Below, in pieces: positions 33,345 through 41,865 of a DNA stretch of 64,000 nt. The notes beneath the pieces were generated by a model that did no database searches, had not been told where the DNA came from, and worked only from the letters and a program-made list of their open reading frames with translations. This DNA is from Ligustrum vulgare (lineage: Eukaryota > Streptophyta > Magnoliopsida > Lamiales > Oleaceae), in the NCBI GenBank assembly GCA_963555705.1, contig OY743169.1, forward strand, positions 52,810,124 through 52,874,123. Direction: 5' to 3'. The position numbers and the translations under genes were made by a program. The stretch's first letter is position 1; each line of letters starts with the position of its first letter.

Positions 33345-33734
33345 ATGTCGATAAGTGAATATATTGAAGATTTAAAAACATTAATAAAAACATTAATAAG
33401 TGATGTACAAGAAGTAAAAAATGAATTAAAAGAAGTAAGAAATAATATAAATATACTAAAACTAGAGATTAGAGAATTCAAAGAAAATAATAAAAACAAA
33501 GATAAGAAAATAGACAAAAAACTTATAGAAAAAGAAATACTTAGAATAGGAAAGAAGCATTTCGAACAAGAAAAAATTATAATAGAAGCAGGAAGTATGG
33601 ATGATGAATTTAGAAGAAACATATTACCAAAAATATTAGAGGAAAAATTAGAATTACAAAAATTTATAGAAAAAACTTTAGGAAAATTAAAAGCTGAAGA
33701 AAAAATTGAAGAAGAACAAGACAAAAATGAATGA
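33345..33734 (+). CDS. Pararetrovirus ORF 4, virion-associated-protein-like coiled coil
   Basis: About 129 residues from ATG 33345, which follows the ORF 3 stop by one base; an upstream in-frame extension inside ORF 3 is unlikely. The first ~50 residues form a strong coiled coil (LIKTLISDVQEVKNELKEV and continuing), followed by a Lys-rich region. Small coiled-coil proteins placed directly before the coat gene are the virion-associated proteins of caulimovirids, which tetramerise and bind the capsid. The stop at 33732-33734 overlaps the coat start. Confidence 0.6.
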   Translation: MSISEYIEDLKTLIKTLISDVQEVKNELKEVRNNINILKLEIREFKENNKNKDKKIDKKLIEKEILRIGKKHFEQEKIIIEAGSMDDEFRRNILPKILEEKLELQKFIEKTLGKLKAEEKIEEEQDKNE

Positions 33735-35066
33735 AGAATTAGATTTGCTTATAGAAAATTTTGACCAGTTAAGTATAGAAAACTTTAATGAATACCAAGT
33801 TTTAATGAATACTGGAGGAGCACTTAACCCTGCTCCTATTGGAACTTCTAAACAAGAATTACCAGATCCAGATGAAAGTTATGCACCCTTATATAACAAA
33901 CCACACCGACAATATTATGATAGAATCAGAGATAGACAACCACCTAGAGGAAATAAATATAAAGATAGATTTGAACCAAATAATAACTATGATAAACCTA
34001 TTAATCATGGAGGAACAAAATTAGATCTTGATTGTAAAATAGATACTAAAAAAGCCTTATTAACTTGGGCAGATTCAATGATACTATTCTTTTTATACAA
34101 TAAAGATGATACATGGGAAAATACTGATAGAATGATAAATTTTTTAATAGCATCTTTTGAAGGACATGTTAGAAATTGGTGGGAAGGAATAAGTAGTGAT
34201 ACAAAAGCATTAATAAGAAGAAATGTACAGACAGAACTAATAAAATCAGATAGAAAAGGAATAGAAAAGATAGTAGATTATATTGCGGATGAATTTTTAG
34301 GAGAAAATTGGATAAGTAATTCTGAAGCAGAATCAATAAGAGAAAAAGATAATGCAAGAATAAGATTAATAAATTTAACAATATGTGATATGTGTAAAAT
34401 CAAAGAATATACTTGTGAATTTAAAGAATATTATTATGTCCAATTCTATAGTAATGAAAATCAAGAAGTATATAGAGATATGTATTACAATAAATTACCA
34501 GGTTCATGGGGAATATACTTTAAAATAGAATTTGAAAAATTTATTAGAGATAACCCTGGAACACCTAGAACATTAGGATCAAGAATAAAATTCCTATTTG
34601 AAAGATTAGCATATATATGTCAACAAAGACAATTATTAAAGCAATCAGGAAAACTAACTAGAATATGTTGTGAAGATATGGAAAAACCTACCCAATGGGG
34701 ATGTAACCTTGAAAGAAGAAAAAATAATAAAATAAAATATAAAAATAAAAAGTTTAAAAAATTCAGAAACTTCAAAAAAAGATATATAAAACCTAAGAGG
34801 AGATATTACAAAAGAAGATATAATCCAAATAAAAACAGAAAAATAAAACTTATAAGAAAGATAAAAGCCAATGCAAATGTTGGAATTGTGGAGAAATGAG
34901 ACATATAAGCCCTGATTGTAACAAAAAGAAAGTTAAAATATTACAAAATGAATATCTAGAAATAGAAAGTGAACTAAGTCAAATATCAGATATTGAAGAA
35001 TACTATGATCAAGAAGTATATATAAGTGAAATAGATTCAGAAAGCAATGAATCAGAATCAGGATAA
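33727..35066 (+). pseudogene. Pararetrovirus coat protein, one frameshift
   Basis: The open frame from 33706 (likely start ATG 33727) to the stop at 34897-34899 encodes a capsid protein with RNWWEGI near residue 160, an ICDMCKIKEYTCEFKEYY motif (C-X2-C-type, typical of this family's coat) and a long Lys/Arg-rich C-terminal tail. The CCHC zinc knuckle that should end it, CWNCGEMRHISPDC (34878-34919), is in another frame, which runs on through an acidic tail to TAA 35064-35066. A one-base indel in the A-rich stretch before about 34860 explains this. The protein would package the DNA genome and bind RNA through the knuckle. The acidic tail overlaps the movement protein start by 20 bases. Confidence 0.75.
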
Positions 35067-36372
35067 AGAAATAGAAGAAATAGAAACAAATAAGAACATA
35101 GATAAACAAGAATATGAAGGAATAGAAGGTTATGAATTAAAAGTAACTTTTGATAATAATAAGTTCAGAAAAATACAAAAATTATCTTTAGATTTGAAAA
35201 TAGGAAAATGGGAAATATTAGACAGAATATGGAAAAGAGAAAAAGTAGCAATAAATGAATATCATAAAATTGAAAGGGCAATAGATGTTAGAACCACTCA
35301 AGGAACACACAAATTAAATCTTTTAACAAAAAATACAGTTACAGAATTATTAACAAAGATCAATAGAAAACAAAGTGAAAAGATTCAATATGTTTACTTA
35401 GCAGGTATCCAAATAATGTTTAAATCCCTGTTTAGAGAAGGATTAGATTCGCCTTTGACTGTAAGTTTACATGATGGAAGAATTATAAATTTAAAAGACA
35501 GTCATTTAGGAACAGTAGAAGGAAATCTAGCATATAAGAAACTAATATTTACATGTTACCCAAAATATTGTATATCATTAAAAGATAGAAATTTTAATGA
35601 AATTTTAGGACTACATTTTAAATTACATAAAGATGATATAATGGAACCAGGAGATAAAATTATGACTATAGAATACAGGGCATTATACACATTTACTAAT
35701 TCTAATTATGGAAACATTTATTCCAAAAAACCATATATTGAAATTCATAAAGAATGTAAAGATTTTGGTAAAGCTGTAGAACCAGATAAACAAATAAGTT
35801 TAGTTCCAAGAAACTATGAACTTACTATAACAAAAAATAAACCAGAAATCATAGAATTACGAGAAGAAGAATACCCTAATAATAACATAACATTTGAAGA
35901 TGGCAGATTAATTAGGAGATCAGCAAGTTTACCTAATAGAAAACAAATAGGAGAAACTAGTAATACAAAAGAAATAAAACTTAATAGAAATGCTGGAAAT
36001 ATGAAAACAGAAGGTGAATATTTTAATGGAATAGAACATATAAAAGGATCAAATATATTAATTGACACAGGAGCTAGTGAATGTCATATAGCTTCAAATA
36101 GAAATAAAGGACTAATATCTCATAGAACTGATCCATACAGATATATAAATTTTGATGGACAAGTACATATGACTGAACTTGAAGTAAAAGTACCAATAAA
36201 AATAGGAAGAATAAATCTCCTAGTACCATGTCATGTAGATAGTAGTATGGTAAATCCTCATGTATTATTAGGAATGAGCTTTCTAGATGGACTAGAAGAT
36301 TATAGTATAAAACGTGAAGGATTATATATAACTCATAATGGTCAAACTATACTATGCAGAAAAGCTGAATAA
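35047..36372 (+). CDS. Pararetrovirus movement protein fused to an aspartic protease
   Basis: 441 residues. Residues about 30-270 resemble the 30K-superfamily movement protein of caulimovirids (motifs IQIMFKSLFREGLDSPL and GNLAYKKLIFTCYP), which opens plasmodesmata for cell-to-cell spread. After a linker, residues about 335-435 form a retropepsin-like domain: ILIDTGASECHIAS with catalytic Asp340-Thr-Gly, and HVLLGMSFLDGL toward the end. Movement proteins normally lack a protease. The ORF ends TAA directly before the ATG of the polymerase ORF, so the protease may have been part of one polyprotein with it in an ancestor. The ORF is open throughout. Confidence 0.75.
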   Translation: MNQNQDKEIEEIETNKNIDKQEYEGIEGYELKVTFDNNKFRKIQKLSLDLKIGKWEILDRIWKREKVAINEYHKIERAIDVRTTQGTHKLNLLTKNTVTELLTKINRKQSEKIQYVYLAGIQIMFKSLFREGLDSPLTVSLHDGRIINLKDSHLGTVEGNLAYKKLIFTCYPKYCISLKDRNFNEILGLHFKLHKDDIMEPGDKIMTIEYRALYTFTNSNYGNIYSKKPYIEIHKECKDFGKAVEPDKQISLVPRNYELTITKNKPEIIELREEEYPNNNITFEDGRLIRRSASLPNRKQIGETSNTKEIKLNRNAGNMKTEGEYFNGIEHIKGSNILIDTGASECHIASNRNKGLISHRTDPYRYINFDGQVHMTELEVKVPIKIGRINLLVPCHVDSSMVNPHVLLGMSFLDGLEDYSIKREGLYITHNGQTILCRKAE

Positions 36373-38277
36373 ATGAATAACCAAATAAGTTTCCCATTAG
36401 CCGTTTATATACAAGTTACAATTGTTGAAACAAATATAACAACCTGTGCACTAATTAACACGGGAAGTGATATAACAATATTCAAAAGTTTCTTAATAAA
36501 ATCATGGAATACTAATGGAAAGATAAAAATTACAGGAGTAACAGGAGAAAGTACTCATATAATTAATAGTGCTGATAAAATTGATATAATACTTGGGAGT
36601 AAACAAATAGTTGTAAATAAAGTATATAATTATAACACATTAGAATGTGATATATTACTAGGAAATGACTTTATACAACAATTTCAATATTATAAACAAA
36701 ATAATTACATGATAATGTTACAAACACCTTGTGCACATTTACTAAAAATACCAAGAGAATTTCGACCTTACAGAGTTCAGCCAACACAGCGTGGTGATAA
36801 ATGGGAGAAAAAATCAATTACACAAAATGAAATAAAAAATGAAAGAATAATGTATAAAAAAGTCTTGAAAACGAACATACAAATAAACATGGAAAAAATC
36901 ATTGATCAACTAGAAAAAATTTGTGGAGAAAATTCATTATCATTTTGGAAACCACATCATCCAAAAGCTAGAATAGAATTAACAGAAAATGTTATTATAA
37001 GAGTTAGACCAATGATGTATACCATACAAGATATGCAAGAATTTAAAACTCAGATAAAAGAATTACTTAACCAAAAATTAATCAGACCCAGTAATGGACC
37101 CCATAGTAGTCCAGCTTTTATGGTCATGAAACATTCTGAACAAAAAAGAGGTAAAGCTAGAATGGTGATAAATTATAAAGAATTAAACAAATATACTAAA
37201 TTTGATGGATACTTTTTACCAAATAAAGAGGTACTGATAAATCTTGCAAAAGGAAAGCAATATTATTCTAAATTTGATTGCAAATCAGGATTTTGGCAAG
37301 TAAAAATGGAAGAAGATAGTAATCAATATACATCATTTAGTACACCCCAAGGTAAATATGAATGGATGGTTATGCCATTTGGTTTAAAAAATGCACCACA
37401 ACTATATCAAAGAAGAATGGATAACATATTTAGAAAATTTAATGAATTCTTAATTGTCTATGTCGATGATATATTAATATGTTCTAATAATAGAGAAGAA
37501 CATAGAAACCATTTAATTAAGTTTATAAATGAATGCAAAAAAGAAGGAATTGTTCTTTCAAAAAATAAAGCTATAATAGAAAAACAAGAAATTGATTTTC
37601 TTGGATTATCAATAGATAAAAGGGGGATAAAATTACAAACTCATATATCTAAGAAGATAGAAAGTTTTCCAAACAAATTAGAATCAAAAGAACAAATACA
37701 AAAATTTTTAGGATGTTTAAATTATGCAGAAGGATTTATTGAAAATCTATCAAAAAAGAGACATAGAATTCAAATTTTACTCAGGAAAACAAATACCAAA
37801 GGATGGAGTGATGAACATACAGAAATTGTCAAATCACTAAAAGAAGAATGTAAAAATTTACCAAAATTAAGATTACCAGATGAAAAAGATAATCTGATAG
37901 TTAATACTGATGCCTCGGATAAGTATTGGGCAGCAATATTAAAAACAGATCTTAATGAAATTTGTAGATACTCAAGTGGAACGTTTAATCAAGCAGAAAT
38001 AAATTATACTACTCATGAGAAAGAACTGTTAGCAATTATCAGAGGAATAAAGAAGTTTTCATTGTTTTTATTATCTGAGAAATTCATTGTTGAAACTGAT
38101 AATTCTCAAGTTGCGGGTTTAGTAAAAAATAAATTACCACCAGAACCTCAATATAGAAGGCTCCATAGATGGCAAGCCTATTTGGCGTTTTATAATTTTG
38201 ATATAATTCATATTAAAGGTGTTAATAATTATCTTGCGGACTTTTTAAGCAGGAATATTGAATTTGCAGATGGATAA
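36373..38277 (+). CDS. Pararetrovirus polyprotein: protease-like domain, reverse transcriptase, RNase H
   Basis: 634 residues, open from end to end. Residues about 8-115 look like a second retropepsin fold, but its active site reads ALINTGSDITIF with Asn29 where Asp is required; LLGNDFIQQF near residue 98 fits the fold. Residues about 215-400 are reverse transcriptase with MPFGLKNAPQLYQRRM and YVDD at 363-366. Residues about 505-634 are RNase H with NTDASD, HEKELLA, ETDNSQV and NYLADFLSR. There is no integrase. It would copy pregenomic RNA into DNA. It starts at the base after the previous stop and overlaps the next ORF by 8 bases. Confidence 0.85.
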   Translation: MNNQISFPLAVYIQVTIVETNITTCALINTGSDITIFKSFLIKSWNTNGKIKITGVTGESTHIINSADKIDIILGSKQIVVNKVYNYNTLECDILLGNDFIQQFQYYKQNNYMIMLQTPCAHLLKIPREFRPYRVQPTQRGDKWEKKSITQNEIKNERIMYKKVLKTNIQINMEKIIDQLEKICGENSLSFWKPHHPKARIELTENVIIRVRPMMYTIQDMQEFKTQIKELLNQKLIRPSNGPHSSPAFMVMKHSEQKRGKARMVINYKELNKYTKFDGYFLPNKEVLINLAKGKQYYSKFDCKSGFWQVKMEEDSNQYTSFSTPQGKYEWMVMPFGLKNAPQLYQRRMDNIFRKFNEFLIVYVDDILICSNNREEHRNHLIKFINECKKEGIVLSKNKAIIEKQEIDFLGLSIDKRGIKLQTHISKKIESFPNKLESKEQIQKFLGCLNYAEGFIENLSKKRHRIQILLRKTNTKGWSDEHTEIVKSLKEECKNLPKLRLPDEKDNLIVNTDASDKYWAAILKTDLNEICRYSSGTFNQAEINYTTHEKELLAIIRGIKKFSLFLLSEKFIVETDNSQVAGLVKNKLPPEPQYRRLHRWQAYLAFYNFDIIHIKGVNNYLADFLSRNIEFADG

Positions 38278-39355
38278 TATCAAAAGATCCCTGATAGACG
38301 CCAAAAAGCGAATGAACTTCCTCATGGAGGAAGCTGAAGATATAAAGCTTGGAATTGAACAACTTGCAGAAACTCTCCAAGGAAGTTTCAAGCAATTGAT
38401 GGAAATCTCAACATTTCATCATAATTATACTAAAGAATTGAGCGATAACATAATTGAGATTGAATCTCAGTTTGAATCGTTGATTACCAAACAGGCTGAT
38501 ACCAAACAGGTTATATCAAAAATACAAACAGGTACATCTTCTGGAAGCAGTGGTGGACCAACAATTAAAAGAGATGAACCAAGTCCCAAAAAAGTTGTTA
38601 TAAATGAAGCCAGTCCTCAAAAAATCACAATCAATGCCAAAGATGAACATACAAGGGTAGTCAGAATTCGTGCTGAAGAGGAAGATGATTCCCCTTTTTT
38701 ACCAAAAGAAAACGAATATAAAACCACTGTTGAAGTTATATATGAACTTCAAGAATGTGATTGCTATTACATTTCGTCTGGAGACCATGTATACCCATGA
38801 TTGATCGTTACTCAGGGAGGAGATCCCGTCATGACAAAAATGGCAACTGATTATGGATTCTTGGATCTTATCTATCCAGGAAAAGATCTAAAAGAAATCG
38901 AAAAATTTGATGATTTACTAAAAGGAGAAATTTCAAAGTTTGCTCAAGGAAGATCCATATATTTAAAATTTTATTCGATCAGTCCTGAAATTGATGGAAG
39001 AATATATTATCCTGCTGAGCATATTATCACGATTGGGTATGTTGCTCGAAATTTTCAAATTGAAGATGGAAAAAATACCAAGCCAGTACCAAACATTACA
39101 AGATCATGGTTTAGATCCCGAAGGGTGTTGGGAATTAAAGTTCTCTACAACATTGCCAAAAACCTGTATGAGAAAAAATTCAAATGCATATGCCAGTACA
39201 ATGGATGGACCTTACTCACTAATGGAGGAAAAGAAAAGTCAACAATCTTGCAAGAATACATCAATAAATTTGATACTCATCAAATCCATGGAAGTTTTGC
39301 CACTTTGCAAGAGGCGTGCATAGCTAGGAATTGCCCCACATGCCAAAGGAACTGA
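38270..39355 (+). pseudogene. Pararetrovirus ORF in the transactivator/viroplasmin position, interrupted by TGA
   Basis: Start ATG 38270 overlaps the polymerase stop. The frame runs to a TGA at 38798-38800 and then stays open in the same frame to 39355, giving about 176 plus 184 residues around a single nonsense codon. The N-terminal part has helical, coiled-coil character and a Ser/Gly/Pro linker; the second part is a compact mixed domain ending in CIARNCPTC. Caulimovirid transactivator/viroplasmin proteins, which form inclusion bodies and allow reinitiation on the polycistronic RNA, are encoded at this position, just before the promoter. I do not see a decisive viroplasmin motif, so the role rests on position. 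The TGA could be decay or, less likely, readthrough. Confidence 0.55.
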
Positions 39356-39425
39356 TGGACAGGTGGAAGCCATTTGATAAGTCTGCTTTACATACCAACA
39401 GAAGTGATGGACAGATGGAAGCCAA
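39350..39425 (+). repeat. Two tandem copies of a ~60-bp sequence upstream of the viral promoter
   Basis: ACTGATGGACAGGTGGAAGCC (39351) and GTGATGGACAGATGGAAGCC (39405) begin two neighbouring copies, each followed by A.TTGATAA.CTG; another GATGGACAGGTG occurs at about 39552. Their location suggests enhancer-like repeats (inference). Confidence 0.6.
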
Positions 39426-39627
39426 TTGATAAACCTGATTTAATAGAACAAGACAGCACAATGTAAGGGCTATGAGAAGACTGAAAATAGAGGGATAGGT
39501 GTCCCTATAATGTAGCCATGTGAAGAAATAAAGGGACAGCTGTATCCTTGTAATAAAGAATAGATGGACAGGTGTGTCCTTGTAGGTCCTTGTAAAATTC
39601 AAATTATTGTATCCATTACATAAGCAA

Positions 39628-39798
39628 TGATGTAAGAGGTTGTATAGTAATACCTCGTGAAGTTGTATAAATAAGAGTCTTCTGATTAGAGAAGAGGCAG
39701 AACTCTCTTGAGCACTCAGTTTGTGAGAAAGCCGAAAATCTTTTGTCTTTGAAAAATTCTCATACCAATCCTTTGTCAATCTTCATATTATCAATAAA
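39628..39798 (+). promoter_or_regulatory. Pregenomic RNA promoter and poly(A) signal
   Basis: TATAAATA at 39666-39673 with an as-1-like TGATGTAAG at 39628-39636 about 40 bases upstream, the arrangement of the CaMV 35S core promoter. Transcription would start near 39697. AATAAA at 39793-39798 lies about 100 bases downstream of that start, as in caulimovirids where the signal is bypassed on the first pass and used on the second. Confidence 0.7.
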
Positions 39799-40124
39799 AT
39801 CCCAATTTACTTATCATATTAAGATGAGTTTCTAAATTCTTGTCTTATAAATCCTATTTCCAAAAAGAAGATATATTATTAAGAAAACTCCCTACACTCT
39901 GTCTTAAAATATTCTCCATCTAAAGAGTTATACAGTGAAGGTATCCAGGTTTAGATAATAACCCGTGAAGGCAGGAAGCCATTGGAGGGTGTGGAGCAGA
40001 AACCTATAAGCCTGAAGGTCACTAAAAATAGAAGGAAAATACAAAGGTACTGAGAATAGGAAAAGAGGTTAGTATTCTTAATATATCTATCTTTACGGAA
40101 TTAGGAGGAAGAAGAGCTTTTAAC
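39799..40124 (+). other. Putative pregenomic leader
   Basis: Non-coding, moderately AT-rich, between the poly(A) signal and the first ORF of the accessory cassette. Only very short upstream ORFs; no primer-binding site is found here. Confidence 0.5.
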
Positions 40125-40478
40125 ATGGCAGAATTCAGAATTGTTAAATTCAATTATCAAAACAGTCCTTATAATGATGAATATCATAACATAATTGAAC
40201 CTTTATTCATGCATAAACAGTTTACTAGACCAAATAATGAAATAAAAAAGTTATATCATGTCTATATGCCATGCTTGTTAGATATTTTTCCAACATTAAA
40301 AGGAATATTAGGATTAGAAATTACAAAATCGATTATTTATTTTTGGCTTGATAGTGATAATACTGAAATAAATAATGAATTATATTTAGGATATGTGTTT
40401 AGTAGTGATAATGATTATGATCCTGTAATAGATTATGACAGTGATGGAAGAGATGAATCTTTCTTTACCAGTTTTTGA
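40125..40478 (+). CDS. Accessory cassette ORF A, unknown
   Basis: 117 residues, open, with an acidic C-terminus rich in Asp (NDYDPVIDYDSDGRDE). No family recognised. It is the first ORF after the viral promoter and overlaps ORF B by 44 bases. Same A-rich codon use as the viral genes, so it belongs to the viral unit. Confidence 0.55.
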   Translation: MAEFRIVKFNYQNSPYNDEYHNIIEPLFMHKQFTRPNNEIKKLYHVYMPCLLDIFPTLKGILGLEITKSIIYFWLDSDNTEINNELYLGYVFSSDNDYDPVIDYDSDGRDESFFTSF

Positions 40479-40794
40479 AAATCTTAATATCATGAATAAC
40501 AGTAATTATATCATGAAAGAACCCAGAACTAAAAGAGGTCCATATAAAATTCAAAAGTATATTAAAAGTAAAAAAGGAATTGAATATGAAAATGAAATTG
40601 ATAAAATCGGATACCAAGAACAACTCTACGCATCACAAGAGATATTAAAAAATTTTAAAGTAAATTTAATAGAAAGCTTTACTAGAGGAACTGTAAGATC
40701 TATAATGATACATGATATTCAAGATATAATTGATAAATTAGAAAAGAAAAAGAAAAATATTTCAAATATAATATACCATTTGAACCAAGTATAG
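40435..40794 (+). CDS. Accessory cassette ORF B, unknown
   Basis: 119 residues from the first Met, or 115 from the next at 40447. The middle is Lys/Arg-rich (EPRTKRGPYKIQKYIKSKKG) and the C-terminus is a basic helix (DKLEKKKKNI). It could bind nucleic acid, but that is only a composition argument. A 22-codon mini-ORF at 40801-40869 follows. Confidence 0.5.
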   Translation: MTVMEEMNLSLPVFENLNIMNNSNYIMKEPRTKRGPYKIQKYIKSKKGIEYENEIDKIGYQEQLYASQEILKNFKVNLIESFTRGTVRSIMIHDIQDIIDKLEKKKKNISNIIYHLNQV

Positions 40795-40890
40795 ATATCA
40801 TGGCTGACATAGATATTATCAATTCTCAAACACTCATAGAATTTGAAAAATTACTTGAAACTTTATAAATTATTTATCTCTGTGTTTATA

Positions 40891-41109
40891 ATGCCTGGAT
40901 ATAATATTAAAGGATTAGACAATTTGTTAGAAAAAATAATGGAAAAAATAGATAACATTATATCTCATTTAATAGATATGGATGAATCATCTGAACAATA
41001 TTATATACTTTCAGAAAATCATGATCAATACATTATAGATTATTCTGACATATTAGAGATTAAAATAGATTTAGAAAATAAAATAATGACAAATACAGTC
41101 CAAACATAA
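40891..41109 (+). CDS. Accessory cassette ORF C1 (MPGY family, copy 1)
   Basis: 72 residues from ATG 40891, beginning MPGYNIKGLDNLLEK. The following ORF begins MPGYTIEGLDNLLEK and stays similar along its length (shared SSE..Y, QYI.DY), so the two are tandem duplicates. Predicted all-helical, acidic. The ORF could extend upstream to 40843, but the shared start supports 40891. The stop overlaps the next start as TAATG. Function unknown. Confidence 0.6.
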   Translation: MPGYNIKGLDNLLEKIMEKIDNIISHLIDMDESSEQYYILSENHDQYIIDYSDILEIKIDLENKIMTNTVQT

Positions 41110-41330
41110 TGCCAGGATATACAATAGAAGGGCTAGATAACCTTTTAGAAAAATTAAAAGATAAAATGGAAGATGTTAAACGTCAAATGGAAAATGAAAA
41201 CATATCTTCTGAAGAATATAATAAACTCTTGGAAAAATACGAACAATATATTGCAGATTATTGTATTTTACTAGATCAAAGAATGAACTTATACCAGAAA
41301 ATTTTGTATAATAATTTACCAACCCAATAA
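41109..41330 (+). CDS. Accessory cassette ORF C2 (MPGY family, copy 2)
   Basis: 73 residues, paralogous to the preceding ORF, starting inside its stop codon. Helical throughout with heptad-like Leu/Ile spacing, so it may form a coiled coil, possibly with C1. Both copies are open while other viral genes have lesions. Function unknown. Confidence 0.6.
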   Translation: MPGYTIEGLDNLLEKLKDKMEDVKRQMENENISSEEYNKLLEKYEQYIADYCILLDQRMNLYQKILYNNLPTQ

Positions 41331-41333
41331 TCT

Positions 41334-41744
41334 ATGGATTCTTCACAAACATCAACTTCTAATAACTGTGATCATAAACTATATTTAGATAATAAAGAAA
41401 TTTCATTTTTATTAGCTATTGCTGAAAAATCTAAAAATATACATTCTGTTGGACAATCTAAATTAAAAGAAATATACGAAGATATAGATTATGTTATCTT
41501 AAATAGAATAGAATTTAATTCTGTTGAAACAGCAAAAAATATAAATACGGTTCATAAAATTATAGAAGAATACGAAGATATAGAAGATGAAGTTTCAAAT
41601 GGAATATCATTAGGATATATAACAAAGAAAGAACATCCTAAATCTTTTGAGAAATTATCACAATATAAAGCATTTTTAGAAGAACTTAAAAGATTAAAGA
41701 ATATGAATATAATAAAAAGTATTGAATTAAATCAACCTGACTGA
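41334..41744 (+). CDS. Accessory cassette ORF D, unknown
   Basis: 136 residues, starting three bases after the C2 stop. A Ser/Thr/Asn-rich N-terminus is followed by a predicted all-helical domain (ISFLLAIAEKSKNI, IIEEYEDIEDEVSNG). No motif recognised. It is the last viral ORF before sequence typical of the flanking Gypsy LTR begins about 120 bases on. Confidence 0.55.
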   Translation: MDSSQTSTSNNCDHKLYLDNKEISFLLAIAEKSKNIHSVGQSKLKEIYEDIDYVILNRIEFNSVETAKNINTVHKIIEEYEDIEDEVSNGISLGYITKKEHPKSFEKLSQYKAFLEELKRLKNMNIIKSIELNQPD

Positions 41745-41865
41745 TTCAGGGATATATCTTGCAAAGAAAATAACTCAATTCATTAAGGGTAATAAAGACA
41801 TTTTGCTAAAAAGGGGTATTTTGAAAAACTAAACATTCAACTAAGCTATTTCAACAAATCTCCCC

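Larger units (their letters stand above)
32062..41760 (+). mobile_element. Endogenous pararetrovirus (Caulimoviridae-like), near-complete copy
   Basis: A 9.7-kb plus-strand unit with a tRNA-Met primer site, tightly overlapping ORFs, coat protein with CCHC knuckle, 30K-type movement protein, aspartic protease, reverse transcriptase and RNase H, but no integrase and no LTRs. That combination defines plant pararetroviruses rather than LTR retrotransposons. Order: four small ORFs, coat, movement plus protease, protease-RT-RNase H, a broken ORF in the transactivator position, promoter and poly(A) signal, then five more small ORFs. Codon use is strikingly AT/A-rich compared with flanks. Lesions are few (one shift in the coat gene, one nonsense codon near 38798, possibly one changed catalytic residue), so integration looks relatively young. 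Genus not assigned; boundaries are approximate. Confidence 0.85.

Noticed and set aside
33305..33724. 139-codon minus-strand open frame opposite viral ORF 4
   Set aside because: A mirror of A-rich viral coding sequence giving Ser/Phe/Ile runs; no motif.
32062..41760. LTR retrotransposon encoding an envelope-like extra ORF set
   Set aside because: No LTRs, no polypurine/LTR junctions and no integrase; movement and coat protein motifs and a 35S-like promoter point to a pararetrovirus.
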